From JBFKQC01 sp041627895 (GTDB taxonomy: Bacteria; Pseudomonadota; Alphaproteobacteria; Rhodobacterales; Rhodobacteraceae), in NCBI GenBank assembly GCA_041627895.1, contig JBFKQC010000022.1, positions 1 through 50,596 of the forward strand: a stretch of 50,596 nucleotides of DNA, given 5' to 3'. The notes under the pieces were generated by a model. The model was not told the DNA's origin and ran no database searches. It worked only from the letters and a program-made list of their open reading frames with translations. Both the position numbers and the translations under genes were made by a program. Below are positions 34,689-43,538 of this stretch, one piece after another. Each line of letters starts with the position of its first letter. Position 1 is the first letter of the stretch.

Positions 34689-36596
34689 TCAGAGCGCGCC
34701 CGCGGCCTTCAGCGCCCGGAACTTCTCTTCGTTGAACCACCAGAAGTCGAGGAAGCCCAGGGCATAGCGCGGCAGCGGCTCGGGATATTCGTACATGTCG
34801 TAATAGGCGACCCAGTGGCTGGGATTGTACCATTGCGGAATCCGGAACCGTTCCCACCGAAGAACGCGGTCCAGGGCCTTCACGGCGACGATCATCTCGT
34901 CCTTGGTCTCGGCCTTCACCACGGTCTCGATCAGCGCGTCGATCGCCTCGTTGCCGACGCCCGAGGGGTTGAAGACCGAGTCGTTCTTGGTTTCGGACCC
35001 GAAATACTGGCGCAGGCCGGATCCGGGCTCGTATCCCATCGGCACATGGTCGGTGATGATGTCGAAATCGTAGTCGCGTTCGCGCTGGGTCTGCTGCGCA
35101 TTGTCGACCCGGTTGAGCGAGGCATTGACCCCGATCGAGCGCAGGTTCTCGACATAGGGATTTATGATCCGGTCGAAAAGCGGGCTGGAGTTCAGGAACT
35201 CGACGTCCAGCGTCCTGCCGTTCTTGCGCAGCATCCCGTCGGCGCCGGCCTCGTACCCGGCCTCCTGCAACAGCCGCAGCGCGGCGCGCGCCTTGCGCCG
35301 GTCGCGCGCGGCCTCGAGGTTCGATGCGGTCAGCGTGTAGACCTCTTCGGTGAAGACCTCGGCCGGCAGCTTGTCGCGCAGCGGTTCGAGGATTTCCAGC
35401 TCGGACGCCGAGGGCAGACCCTCGGCGGCCAGGTCGGTGTTCTGCCAGAAGCTGGAGCCCTGCGAATAGAGGCCGAAGAACAGCGTCTTGTTGGTCCATT
35501 CGAAGTTGAACATCAGCGTCAGCGCCTCGCGGACGCGGACGTCGCGGAATTTCTCGCGGCGCAGGTTGATCATGAAGGACTGGCCCGAGGTGATCGTGTC
35601 GTCGGGCAACTCCTCGCGCACAACCCAGCCCTTGGCGAGGCCGGGGAAGTCGTAGTTGTTGGCCCAGGTGACCGAGCTGGTTTCCTGCCGGAACCAGTAA
35701 TTGCCGGCCTTGAACCCCTCGAAGGCCGCGACCGCGTCGCCGTAATACTCGATCCGGATCGAATCAAAGTTCATCCGGCCCCGCATCAGCGGCAGGTCGC
35801 GGCCCCAGTAATCGGGGTTGCGCCTGTAGATCACGCGGTTGCCCACGTCGATCTCGCCCAGCGTATAGGGGCCCGAGCCGGTAAGCGGCTTCAGCCGGCT
35901 GTCCTCGAAGGCCAGGCCGCTGGCCTCGTGGCTGGCCCTGGAGAACACCGGCAGCCCGCCGGCGGATTCGATCCGGCCGCGCAGCGGCGCGTCCTCCTGG
36001 AAGGTGAACTTGATGCGGCGGGCGTCCAGCACCTCGGCGCCGGCGATGGTCTTGACGATCGAGGCGCGAAAGCTCGGCAATCCCTCGTCACGCAGGATCT
36101 CGAAGCTGAACAGCGCATCGTCGGCCGTCACCGGCGTGCCGTCGGAAAACCGCGCCTCGGGCCGGATCGCGAAGATCGCCCATTCCTTGGACTCTGGATA
36201 CTCGATCGACTCGCAAAGCAGGCAATAGCTTTCGCCGACCACGTCCGCCGTGGCCTCCAGCATCGTTTCGAAGAAGATCGAGGCCAGCACCGCCGAGCGT
36301 CCCTTGCGGGTATAGGGATGCATCGAATCGAACGAGCCCGAGGACCACGAAAACGACAATTCGCCGCCTTTCGGCGCGTTCGGGTTGACGTAATCCAGGT
36401 GTTCGAAATCCGCCGGATACTTCAGCTCGCCGAAGGTCGACACGCCATGGGTCCTGACGATTGTCTCGGCCCTGGCCACCGCCGCCATCAGCGCAAGCGC
36501 GAGAATCGTGAAGGGCAGCGCCATCATCAGGCGAAATCGCCCGCGCGCGGTCGAATCGCGGGTGGCGGCCACGGCACGGCTATGGCGGTTCGTCAT
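34689..36596 (-). CDS. yejA: Peptide ABC importer substrate-binding protein YejA
   Basis: A 635-residue periplasmic solute-binding protein of the oligopeptide (SBP family 5) class. A signal peptide is evident (FRLMMALPFTILALALMAAVARA, partly), with cleavage probably after ARA. Family features are TFGELKYPADFEHLDYVNPNAPKGG in part, RPEARFSDGTPVTADD and VDVEFL-type strands. In E. coli YejABEF imports peptides including microcin C. It is the first gene of yejABEF; no clear operator is visible upstream. Confidence 0.92.
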   Translation of the reverse strand: MTNRHSRAVAATRDSTARGRFRLMMALPFTILALALMAAVARAETIVRTHGVSTFGELKYPADFEHLDYVNPNAPKGGELSFSWSSGSFDSMHPYTRKGRSAVLASIFFETMLEATADVVGESYCLLCESIEYPESKEWAIFAIRPEARFSDGTPVTADDALFSFEILRDEGLPSFRASIVKTIAGAEVLDARRIKFTFQEDAPLRGRIESAGGLPVFSRASHEASGLAFEDSRLKPLTGSGPYTLGEIDVGNRVIYRRNPDYWGRDLPLMRGRMNFDSIRIEYYGDAVAAFEGFKAGNYWFRQETSSVTWANNYDFPGLAKGWVVREELPDDTITSGQSFMINLRREKFRDVRVREALTLMFNFEWTNKTLFFGLYSQGSSFWQNTDLAAEGLPSASELEILEPLRDKLPAEVFTEEVYTLTASNLEAARDRRKARAALRLLQEAGYEAGADGMLRKNGRTLDVEFLNSSPLFDRIINPYVENLRSIGVNASLNRVDNAQQTQRERDYDFDIITDHVPMGYEPGSGLRQYFGSETKNDSVFNPSGVGNEAIDALIETVVKAETKDEMIVAVKALDRVLRWERFRIPQWYNPSHWVAYYDMYEYPEPLPRYALGFLDFWWFNEEKFRALKAAGAL

Positions 36597-36726
36597 GGTC
36601 TGTCCTCCGGGTCTGCCCGACCTTTTAACGCATTCTCAGCGCTGTTGCCTAAAATTAAGGTAAAAATCGGAACGCCGGACATTCAAGGCAATAACGCGGC
36701 CATCACACCTGTTTGAGGCCGCGAAA

Positions 36727-36755
36727 GAAAAAAGCCGCCCTGTCGCGGGCGGCCT
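36727..36755 (-). terminator. Intrinsic terminator after cycM
   Basis: On the minus strand GCCGCCC-GCGACA-GGGCGGC is followed by TTTTTTC. This is a textbook intrinsic terminator and lies 28 bp beyond the cycM stop codon. Confidence 0.88.
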
Positions 36756-36780
36756 TGCCGTTTCCGGGCGCGAACCCCGC

Positions 36781-37305
36781 CTAGCCGCCGATCGAGCTTA
36801 GCCAGGCGATCAGGTTGGCGCGGTCCTCGATGTCCTTCATGCCGGAATAGCCCATCTTGGTGCCCGGCGCGAAATCCTTGGGATTGGCGAGAAAGTCGCT
36901 CAGCGCTTCCGGGCTCCAGACATCGGCCACCTTTGCCAGGCTGCCGGAATAGCCATAGCCGTCGACCGAATCGACCGCCCGCCCGACGATGCCGTAAAGA
37001 TGCGGGCCGGTGCCGTTCTCGCCGTCCTCGAGCTTGTGGCAGGCCTTGCAGGCGCGGAACAGGCCTTCGCCCTTGGACGCATCCGCGGCCTCGTAGACCG
37101 CGGCAAAGTCGACCTCTACGGCCGGCTCGCCGCCGTGGTCGCCCTCTTCCCCGGTGTCGATGGAATAGGCCTGCTGATGCCCGTCGCCGTGGCCGCCGGC
37201 ACCGCCGTGATAGATCGTCTCGGCCGCCCAGTTCCCCAGCAGGAACACGAGGAACATGCCGCAAAAGCCGCCCACGATCTTGGTCATAGTCATTGTGTCG
37301 AACAT
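36781..37305 (-). CDS. cycM: Membrane-anchored cytochrome c, CycM type
   Basis: A 174-residue class I cytochrome c held in the membrane by an uncleaved N-terminal helix. The start MFDTMTMTKIVGG matches the N-terminus of Paracoccus CycM (cytochrome c552), which supports the ATG at 37305. After the helix comes a flexible Gly/His-rich linker (HGGAGGHGDGHQQ), then a heme domain with CKACH and the Met ligand probably in KMGYSGM. It carries electrons from bc1 to oxidases, including the cbb3 enzyme encoded in this window. It is divergent from pheA. Confidence 0.92.
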   Translation of the reverse strand: MFDTMTMTKIVGGFCGMFLVFLLGNWAAETIYHGGAGGHGDGHQQAYSIDTGEEGDHGGEPAVEVDFAAVYEAADASKGEGLFRACKACHKLEDGENGTGPHLYGIVGRAVDSVDGYGYSGSLAKVADVWSPEALSDFLANPKDFAPGTKMGYSGMKDIEDRANLIAWLSSIGG

Positions 37306-37422
37306 GTCGCGCTTCGTCCTGTGGCTATTTCGCGGCTATCTATCCGCTTCCGGACGCCCGGTTCAAGGTATATGAGGCGCGACGAAACGCCCAGAGCGGC
37401 GGAAATTCACGCAGAGGGGCCC

Positions 37423-38253
37423 ATGGCCAGGCGCATCGCATTCCAGGGAGAGCCCGGTGCATACTCGCACCAGGCCTGCCGCGAGGCGCGCCCCGACCAC
37501 GAGGCCGTGCCCTGCCGGACCTTCGAGGACGTGATCGCCACCGTGCGCGAGGGCCGCGCCGAACTGGCCATGCTGCCGGTCGAGAACACCACCTATGGCC
37601 GGGTCGCCGACATCCACCGGATGCTGCCGGAATCGGGGCTGCACATCGTCGACGAGGCCTTCGTGCGCGTGCATATCAGCCTGATGGCGCTGCCCGGCGT
37701 ATCGATCGAGGATATCGAGGTGGTGCGCGCGCATCTGGTGCTTCTGCCACAGTGCCAGGACTTCCTGAACCGCTACGGCATCCGCGGCGAGGCCGCCGCC
37801 GACAGCGCCGGTGCGGCGGCCGACATCGCGCGCACCGGGGTCCGCAACGTGGGCGCGCTGGCCTCGGACCTGGCCGCCGAGATCCACGACCTGACGATCC
37901 TGGCGCGCCACATCGAGGACCACGCCCACAACACCACGCGGTTCCTGATCATGGCGCCCGAGGCCGACCTGGGGCGGCGCGACGACAACATGATCACCAC
38001 CTTCGTCTTCCGGGTGCGGAACATCCCGGCGGCGCTTTACAAGGCGATGGGCGGGTTCGCGACGAACGGCGTGAACATGACCAAGCTGGAAAGCTACATG
38101 GTCGACGGCTCGTTCACCGCCACGCAGTTCTATGCCGACATCGAGGGCCACCCCGAAGACCCCGCCGTGGCCCGCGCGCTGGAAGAGCTGGATTACTTCA
38201 CCTCCTACCTGAAGGTTCTCGGCACCTATCCCGCCGACCGGCCGCGCAGCTAG
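37423..38253 (+). CDS. pheA: Prephenate dehydratase
   Basis: A 276-residue enzyme converting prephenate to phenylpyruvate in phenylalanine synthesis. The catalytic domain starts RRIAFQGEPGAYSHQA and contains PVENTTYGRV, the NVGALASDLAAE stretch and the T-R-F motif (HNTTRFLIM near 168). The C-terminal ACT domain (about 190-276) contains NMTKLESYMVDG, the ESRP-equivalent phenylalanine-sensing loop. No chorismate mutase domain is present. The ATG at 37423 is chosen; upstream starts would overlap the divergent cycM. Confidence 0.95.
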   Translation: MARRIAFQGEPGAYSHQACREARPDHEAVPCRTFEDVIATVREGRAELAMLPVENTTYGRVADIHRMLPESGLHIVDEAFVRVHISLMALPGVSIEDIEVVRAHLVLLPQCQDFLNRYGIRGEAAADSAGAAADIARTGVRNVGALASDLAAEIHDLTILARHIEDHAHNTTRFLIMAPEADLGRRDDNMITTFVFRVRNIPAALYKAMGGFATNGVNMTKLESYMVDGSFTATQFYADIEGHPEDPAVARALEELDYFTSYLKVLGTYPADRPRS

Positions 38254-38260
38254 GGCGGTT

Positions 38261-38342
38261 TCCGGCGAAGCGTCGCGAAGTTGCGCGCGGCAACAGGGAC
38301 GGAGCGCCTTGTGTGAATCGAAGATCGCGGAATGCGCTCTGG
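38261..38342 (+). repeat. 82-bp hairpin repeat, copy 1 (after pheA)
   Basis: It begins 7 bp after the pheA stop codon. By eye 67 of 82 positions match the copy at 43457 with no gaps. Its 3' half folds with arms CGGAGCGC (38300-38307) and GCGCTCTG (38334-38341) around a 26-base loop that is nearly identical in both copies (the last 19 bases match completely). The stem base pair that differs between copies changes on both sides. Confidence 0.8.
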
Positions 38343-38474
38343 AGAAAGAGTCGCCCTTTTGCCTGGCGGCAGTCCATGCCCCACGCGAACCCGCGCGCAA
38401 GACACCATGACGGGATTCCGCCAGTCCGCCCGATGCTGCCGTGCCCCATGCCAGAGCCGCCCGATCCATTCGAG

Positions 38475-38588
38475 CCTTTCCCTCTCCTTTCACGCTATTT
38501 CTCTCCGTCTCTCCCACTCCCTCGCCTTCTCCCCTTCCCTCTCGCTCGCCTGCTCCCTCTCCCCGCCCTCGCCTTCTCCCTCTCTCTC
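38475..38588 (+). repeat. Pyrimidine-rich low-complexity tract
   Basis: About 114 bp that are almost only C and T on the plus strand, arranged as irregular CTC/CCT/TCTC runs with a scatter of G. It lies in the 479-bp gene-free stretch between pheA and the converging membrane-protein gene (38254-38732). I see no convincing gene there; the remainder holds the 82-bp repeat and an unassigned AT-richer segment near 38680. Confidence 0.8.
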
Positions 38589-38732
38589 GGACGATCCCGC
38601 CCGGATTATCGGCTCCTTTACCGAATCGGCGCAGGATCGAGGGTGGTAGGGAGGGGGAAATGCGAAAATCAGGTTAACAAAACGTTCGTCAACATCTGGC
38701 AGTGTCGCGAAACCGGGCGTCCGGATTTGGTA

Positions 38733-39788
38733 TCAGAACAGCCAGGCCCAGGCCCCGGTCAGCCCGTGCGGGCCCAGGGGCAGCACCAGGACCATCAAGA
38801 GCGCGCGGCGCGCCGGGCCGACGCTCGGCCAGTCCAGCCCGCGGGTGCGGACCTGCAGCACAAGCCCGGCGAGCATCACGAAGAAGCCGATCGTCACCCA
38901 GCGCCCGTGGTCGATGCCGAACGGGTTCAGTGCCAGCGGCGCCAGCATCGCCAGCCGCACCGGGTCCAGCCGCGTCGCGCCCGGAACCGCGAACGCCGCC
39001 GCGATCACCGCCGCCCAATAGGCCGCCAGCACCGCGGCCTCGGCCCAGGAAAGCCGCCAGTTGATCTCGATGATCCCGCGTTGCCAGACCGCGCCTCCGG
39101 CGCCGATCTCCGCCGCCGCAACGCTTTCCGAGCCGCCGTAGAACGCCGCGGCGCCGCCGGCGAGCGCGGCGAGGAATAGGATCGGTGCCGAGGCGGCAAG
39201 GCCGCGCCCCGGTGCGGCGACCTTGAGCGCCAGCGCCGCCAGCATCGGAACCGCCCAGATCAGGAACGCCTCGTGCGTCAGCACCGCCGCCACCGCCACC
39301 GCCGCCGCCCAGATCGCCCGGCGGCGCAGGATCAGCCACAGGGCGGCCAGGAACATCAACAGCACGATATGGTCGTAGCGCCCGTAATCATGCGCGATCT
39401 GCATCACGCCGACGCTGCCGACCGCCACCGCCGCCCGCAGGATGTCGCAGAGCCCGCCGTCGCCCTTATGGGGCACGTGGCGGCCGACCGGCACGACCAG
39501 TGCCGCGAAAGCCGCGCAGCTCAGCGCCACCATGCCCCAGAACACCCAAAGCTCCGGCGACGGCAGCGCGTCCAGCAGCGGGCGCAACAGCGTGCCGGGC
39601 AGCGCGCGCCGGACGAACCCGTGCTCGGCGTAGCTTACGAAATACTGCGTCAGCGCGCCCGCGCGCAGCTCCCAGACCGGGCCGTCATGCAGCACCGCCT
39701 CGCCGATCCGCTCGATCCAGGCGACGGCGAAGCCGAGGCAGGCAAACAGGGTGAAATGCCGCGAAACGAACGCGACGGCACGGATCAT
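38733..39788 (-). CDS. Polytopic membrane protein, unknown function
   Basis: A 351-residue protein with eight to ten predicted membrane helices and short loops. Recognisable fragments include AEHGFVRRALPGTLL after the first helix, HDYGRYDHIVLLMFLAAL and LNPFGIDHGRWVTIGFF; the charged D-Y-G-R-Y-D and H-G-R residues in or near the membrane suggest a catalytic or transport role such as a lipid-linked glycosyltransferase, but this is a guess. Its start overlaps the stop of the SRPBCC gene by 4 bp, so the two are coupled. Confidence 0.75.
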   Translation of the reverse strand: MIRAVAFVSRHFTLFACLGFAVAWIERIGEAVLHDGPVWELRAGALTQYFVSYAEHGFVRRALPGTLLRPLLDALPSPELWVFWGMVALSCAAFAALVVPVGRHVPHKGDGGLCDILRAAVAVGSVGVMQIAHDYGRYDHIVLLMFLAALWLILRRRAIWAAAVAVAAVLTHEAFLIWAVPMLAALALKVAAPGRGLAASAPILFLAALAGGAAAFYGGSESVAAAEIGAGGAVWQRGIIEINWRLSWAEAAVLAAYWAAVIAAAFAVPGATRLDPVRLAMLAPLALNPFGIDHGRWVTIGFFVMLAGLVLQVRTRGLDWPSVGPARRALLMVLVLPLGPHGLTGAWAWLF

Positions 39789-40252
39789 CCAGCCGCCCGG
39801 TGCTTTTCCTCGATGCCCTGCGCAAACTGCCAGACACGGTTCGAGAACCGCTTTGACAGGTTCGACTTGGCGAACTTGAGCGACTGGATCAGCAGCCGCG
39901 CCGACAGCGTCCGCGGTTTCAGGTCAAAGGCCAGGCTCAGCCGCGTGCGCCGCGGCGACAGCGCCATCAGGTCAAGCGTAAACAGCCCGTCGATCCCGCC
40001 CGACCGGGTCTCGGCCTCGAACCCGGACGGCGCCTCGAACCGCGTGATCCTGGCATGCACCTCGCGGGTCTTGCCGCGGAACGGGAACCGCATCTGCCAT
40101 TCCGACCCGAGGCCCGGCTTGCCGTAGCTGTCGCTGCGCATCACCTCCGCGCCGCGGCGCAGCGCCTGGCGCTCGAACCCGTCGAAGTCGGTGACCGAGG
40201 CGAAGACCCGCTCGATCGGCGCCTCGATATCCTCGCGCGTGGAAAATTTCAT
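39785..40252 (-). CDS. SRPBCC-fold protein (polyketide cyclase/START-like)
   Basis: A 155-residue protein with the helix-grip pattern: an N-terminal strand MKFSTREDIEAPIERVFASVTDF, here cut short, as in SRPBCC proteins, a lipid- or ligand-binding barrel, and a long C-terminal helix (SLKFAKSNLSKRF). Family members bind hydrophobic ligands; the ligand here is unknown. It starts 36 bp after the nudC stop and overlaps the following membrane-protein gene, which suggests a shared membrane-related task. Confidence 0.8.
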   Translation of the reverse strand: MKFSTREDIEAPIERVFASVTDFDGFERQALRRGAEVMRSDSYGKPGLGSEWQMRFPFRGKTREVHARITRFEAPSGFEAETRSGGIDGLFTLDLMALSPRRTRLSLAFDLKPRTLSARLLIQSLKFAKSNLSKRFSNRVWQFAQGIEEKHRAAG

Positions 40253-40288
40253 GGGATCGCCTGTACCGCTTTTCTTGTCGCGTTGCGG

Positions 40289-41254
40289 TCAGTCTAACCG
40301 GTCGGCCAGCCAGTTCCAAATCAGGAAATGCGCAATCGCGCCCTTTCGGGCCGGTTTGATGTCCGTGCTGTTGCCTGCAAACACGTCCATCATCGCCTCG
40401 CGCGTGACCCAGCGAGCGTTTTCGATCTCGGCGGGGTCGATCTCGATCGCCTCCGACAGCGCCTCGCCGCGGCAGCCGAGCATCAGCGACGACGGGAACG
40501 GCCAGGGCTGCGAGGCCAGATAGTCGACCCGTCCGACCCGCACGCCGACCTCCTCGAAGACCTCGCGGCGCACCGCGGCCTCGATGGTCTCGCCCGGCTC
40601 GACGAAACCGGCCAGCAGCGAATACATTCCCTCGGGCCAGCCGTGGCTGCGCCCGACCAGCACCGAGTTGCCGCGGGTGATCAGCATGATCACCACCGGA
40701 TCGGTGCGCGGGAAGTGATGCGCGCAGCAGGCCGGGCAGTCTCGCTGCCAGCCGGCCATCGCCGGCAGCGTCGCCCCGCCGCAGCGCGCGCAGAACCGGT
40801 GCGTCGCGTGCCAGCCGACCACCGCCTTGGCGGCCGCGACCAGTTCGGCGTCGCGCGGGCCGATCCGGGCCATCGCGCCGCGCAGCTCGGCAAAGGCATG
40901 GTCGGCCGGCAGCGCCGGGTGGTGCTGCCTGGACGGGTCGAAGAAGGCGCCGAGCGTATCCGGCAATTCCTCGGGCTCCCAGCCCGAGACGTCGTAGCCG
41001 AACCGCGGCCCGGCCTCGTCGAGGCCCAGGAACACCGGCGCCTCGGCCGCCGCGTCCAGCACCCTGTGCCCGAGCGGCAGCCAGCCCAGCCGGTCGCCGT
41101 CCGCGCCCGCGAACAACGGCTTGCCGCGCCAGATCGGCAGGCCGCGCGCCGCATCCTCGCCCATCAGCCGCGCGATATCGTCCGGCCTGCCGCGCAGTTC
41201 GGCCGCGCGGTTCAGCCCCGATCCGCCGAACGTCACCTGCTCCGCGATCTTCAT
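40289..41254 (-). CDS. nudC: NAD(+)/NADH diphosphatase NudC
   Basis: A 321-residue Nudix hydrolase that cleaves NAD(H) and can remove NAD caps from RNA. A zinc ribbon is formed by Cys155, Cys158, Cys173 and Cys176 (CARCGG...CPACC). The Nudix box runs about 216-238 (GFVEPGETIEAAVRREVFEE), followed by the NudC-specific SQPWPFPSS (248-256). I chose ATG 41254, where family similarity starts. First gene of a run with the SRPBCC and membrane-protein genes. Confidence 0.94.
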   Translation of the reverse strand: MKIAEQVTFGGSGLNRAAELRGRPDDIARLMGEDAARGLPIWRGKPLFAGADGDRLGWLPLGHRVLDAAAEAPVFLGLDEAGPRFGYDVSGWEPEELPDTLGAFFDPSRQHHPALPADHAFAELRGAMARIGPRDAELVAAAKAVVGWHATHRFCARCGGATLPAMAGWQRDCPACCAHHFPRTDPVVIMLITRGNSVLVGRSHGWPEGMYSLLAGFVEPGETIEAAVRREVFEEVGVRVGRVDYLASQPWPFPSSLMLGCRGEALSEAIEIDPAEIENARWVTREAMMDVFAGNSTDIKPARKGAIAHFLIWNWLADRLD

Positions 41255-41450
41255 CCCTGCCCCTCCCGGATCGCGGCCTGTCTCGCACGGCGCCCCGGCC
41301 ATGGCAATCGGCGCGGCCGCGGCAGCGTGGCGTCTGGATTGTCCGCACCGCGCACGATACACTTCTCGCGTGATCCGGGGCGCGCCCGGAAATAGCCGGA
41401 TGCTCATGCCCCGATCCCAGGCTGCCCATGTGCCAGCACGGAGAATGGCT

Positions 41451-43430
41451 ATGACCCGATTGACGACCGCCGACCTGACCCGCCGGAAATTCCTTGCCGG
41501 CACCGCCGCCGGAGCTTCCTTGATCGCTCTCCATCCCTTTTCCGCCCGCGCCGCCGCGAACCAGGTGCACCTGCGGCTGATGGAGACGACGGATCTGCAT
41601 GTCCACGTCTTCCCTTACGATTACTATTCCGACCGGCCGGTCGACACCGTGGGCCTGGCGCGCACCGCCGCCATCGTCGCCGACATCCGCGCCGAGGCGA
41701 CGAACTCGTTACTGCTCGACAACGGCGACCTGATCCAGGGCAACCCGATGGGCGACTACATCGCCTATGAGCGGGGGATGAAGGCGGGCGATCTGCACCC
41801 GATCATCGACGGGATGAACGTCGTCGGCTTCGACGTCGCCACCATCGGCAACCACGAGTTCAACTACGGCCTCGACTTCCTGATGAACTCGACCGCCACC
41901 GCCGGCTTCCCCTTCGTGCTGGCCAATATCGCCAAACGCCAGGGCGCGACCGCGCGGGACGACGAAACGCTCTATCCGCCCTACATCATCCTCGAACGCA
42001 GCGTCACCGACGGCGCCGGCGCCGCGCACCCGATCAAGGTCGGGATCATCGGCTTCACTCCGCCGCAGGTGATGACCTGGGACCGCCGCCACCTCGAGGG
42101 CAACGTCCGGGCGCGCGACATCGTGGCCACCGCCGAAACCCTCGTGCCCGAGATGAAAGAGAGGGGCGCCGACATCGTCGTCGCGCTCTCGCATTCCGGC
42201 ATCGGCCCCGACGCGCATTCCGACGGCATGGAAAACGCCAGCGTTCCGCTTGCCGCCGTGCCGGGCATCGACGTGATCATGACCGGGCATCACCACCTGG
42301 AATTCCCCGGCTCCAAGTACCAGAAGACCGCCGCCGTCGACCCCGAGGCCGGCACGCTGCACGGCAAACCCGCCACCATGGCCGGGTTCTGGGGCAGCCA
42401 TCTGGGCCTCATCGACCTGATGCTCGAGGTCTCGGGCGGCGAGTGGCGCATCGCGGGCCACGAAACGACGCTGCGCCCGATCTCGAAGCGCAACGAGGAC
42501 CGCTCGGTCACCGCGCTGGTGGACAGCGAGCAGGATGTCCTGGATGCCGTTCAGCAGGAACACGACGAGACGCTGGCCTATGTCCGCCGCGCCGTCGGCA
42601 AGACCTCGGCGCCGCTGCATTCCTACTTCGCGCTGGTGGCCGACGATCCCAGTTTGCAGATCGTCTCGATCGCGCAGAAATGGTACATCGCCGAGATGCT
42701 GGCGGGCAGCGAATATGCCGGGCTGCCGATCCTGTCCGCCACCGCCCCGTTCAAGGCCGGCGGCCGCGGCGGGCCGGACTATTTCACCGACGTCCCCGCC
42801 GGCGACGTGGCGATCAAGAACGTGGCGGACCTGTACCTTTACCCCAACACCGTGCGCGCGGTGAAGGTGACGGGGGCCGAGGTCAAGGACTGGCTGGAAC
42901 GCTCTGCCGGCATGTTCAACCAGGTGATCCCCGGCGAAAAGGACCAGGTGCTGCTGAACCCCGACTTCCCGTCCTACAATTTCGACGTGATCGACGGGGT
43001 GGAATACCAGATCGACCTGTCCCAGCCCTCGAAGTTTGCGCCCAAGGGGGAACTCGCCAATCCCGATGCCAACCGCATCGTGAACCTCACCTATAACGGC
43101 CAGCCGGTGACGCCCGAGATGGAATTCGTCATCGCCACCAACAACTACCGCGCCAGCGGCGGCGGCGACTTCCCCGGGGCCAAGGGCGACACGATCATCT
43201 TCGAGGCGCCCGACACCAACCGCGACGTAATCGTGCGCTACATCGTCGAGCAGGGCACGATCAACCCATCGGCGGACGCGAACTGGCACTTCAAGGCGCT
43301 GCCGGGCACCACGGTACTGTTCGACACCGGACCGGCGGCCAAGGGCTATATCGATGACGTCAAGGGCGTCACGATCGAAGAGGCCGGCGAAGGCCCCGAC
43401 GGCTTCGCGCGCTACCGGATCCAGCTCTGA
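41451..43430 (+). CDS. cpdB: 2',3'-cyclic-nucleotide phosphodiesterase/3'-nucleotidase, Tat-exported
   Basis: A 659-residue periplasmic enzyme that lets cells use nucleotides as a phosphate source. It starts with a Tat signal (TRRKFLAGTAAGASLIALHP) ending at ARA-A, then a calcineurin-like metallophosphoesterase domain with TTDLHVHV, DNGDLIQGNP, IGNHEFNYG and TGHHHLEFPG, and a C-terminal 5'-nucleotidase domain (about 365-640). E. coli CpdB uses a Sec signal, so Tat export here suggests cytoplasmic metal loading. I chose ATG 41451, which has GGAG seven bases upstream; ATG 41445 is too close to that RBS. Confidence 0.93.
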   Translation: MTRLTTADLTRRKFLAGTAAGASLIALHPFSARAAANQVHLRLMETTDLHVHVFPYDYYSDRPVDTVGLARTAAIVADIRAEATNSLLLDNGDLIQGNPMGDYIAYERGMKAGDLHPIIDGMNVVGFDVATIGNHEFNYGLDFLMNSTATAGFPFVLANIAKRQGATARDDETLYPPYIILERSVTDGAGAAHPIKVGIIGFTPPQVMTWDRRHLEGNVRARDIVATAETLVPEMKERGADIVVALSHSGIGPDAHSDGMENASVPLAAVPGIDVIMTGHHHLEFPGSKYQKTAAVDPEAGTLHGKPATMAGFWGSHLGLIDLMLEVSGGEWRIAGHETTLRPISKRNEDRSVTALVDSEQDVLDAVQQEHDETLAYVRRAVGKTSAPLHSYFALVADDPSLQIVSIAQKWYIAEMLAGSEYAGLPILSATAPFKAGGRGGPDYFTDVPAGDVAIKNVADLYLYPNTVRAVKVTGAEVKDWLERSAGMFNQVIPGEKDQVLLNPDFPSYNFDVIDGVEYQIDLSQPSKFAPKGELANPDANRIVNLTYNGQPVTPEMEFVIATNNYRASGGGDFPGAKGDTIIFEAPDTNRDVIVRYIVEQGTINPSADANWHFKALPGTTVLFDTGPAAKGYIDDVKGVTIEEAGEGPDGFARYRIQL

Positions 43431-43456
43431 CCCAGAGCAATTTCAAGCGAAGCCGG

Positions 43457-43538
43457 TCCGGCGAAGCGTCGCGAAATTGCGCTCGGAAAACAGGATAGAG
43501 CACGTTCAGTGAATCGAAGATCGCGGAATGTGCTCTAA
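43457..43538 (+). repeat. 82-bp hairpin repeat, copy 2 (after cpdB)
   Basis: The second copy starts 26 bp after the cpdB stop. Its 3' stem is TAGAGCAC (43496-43503) with GTGCTCTA (43530-43537), a perfect 8-bp inverted repeat. The bases before it add an outer hairpin: GCAATTTC at 43437 pairs with GAAATTGC at 43473. The loop sequence is shared with the copy at 38261. Confidence 0.85.
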
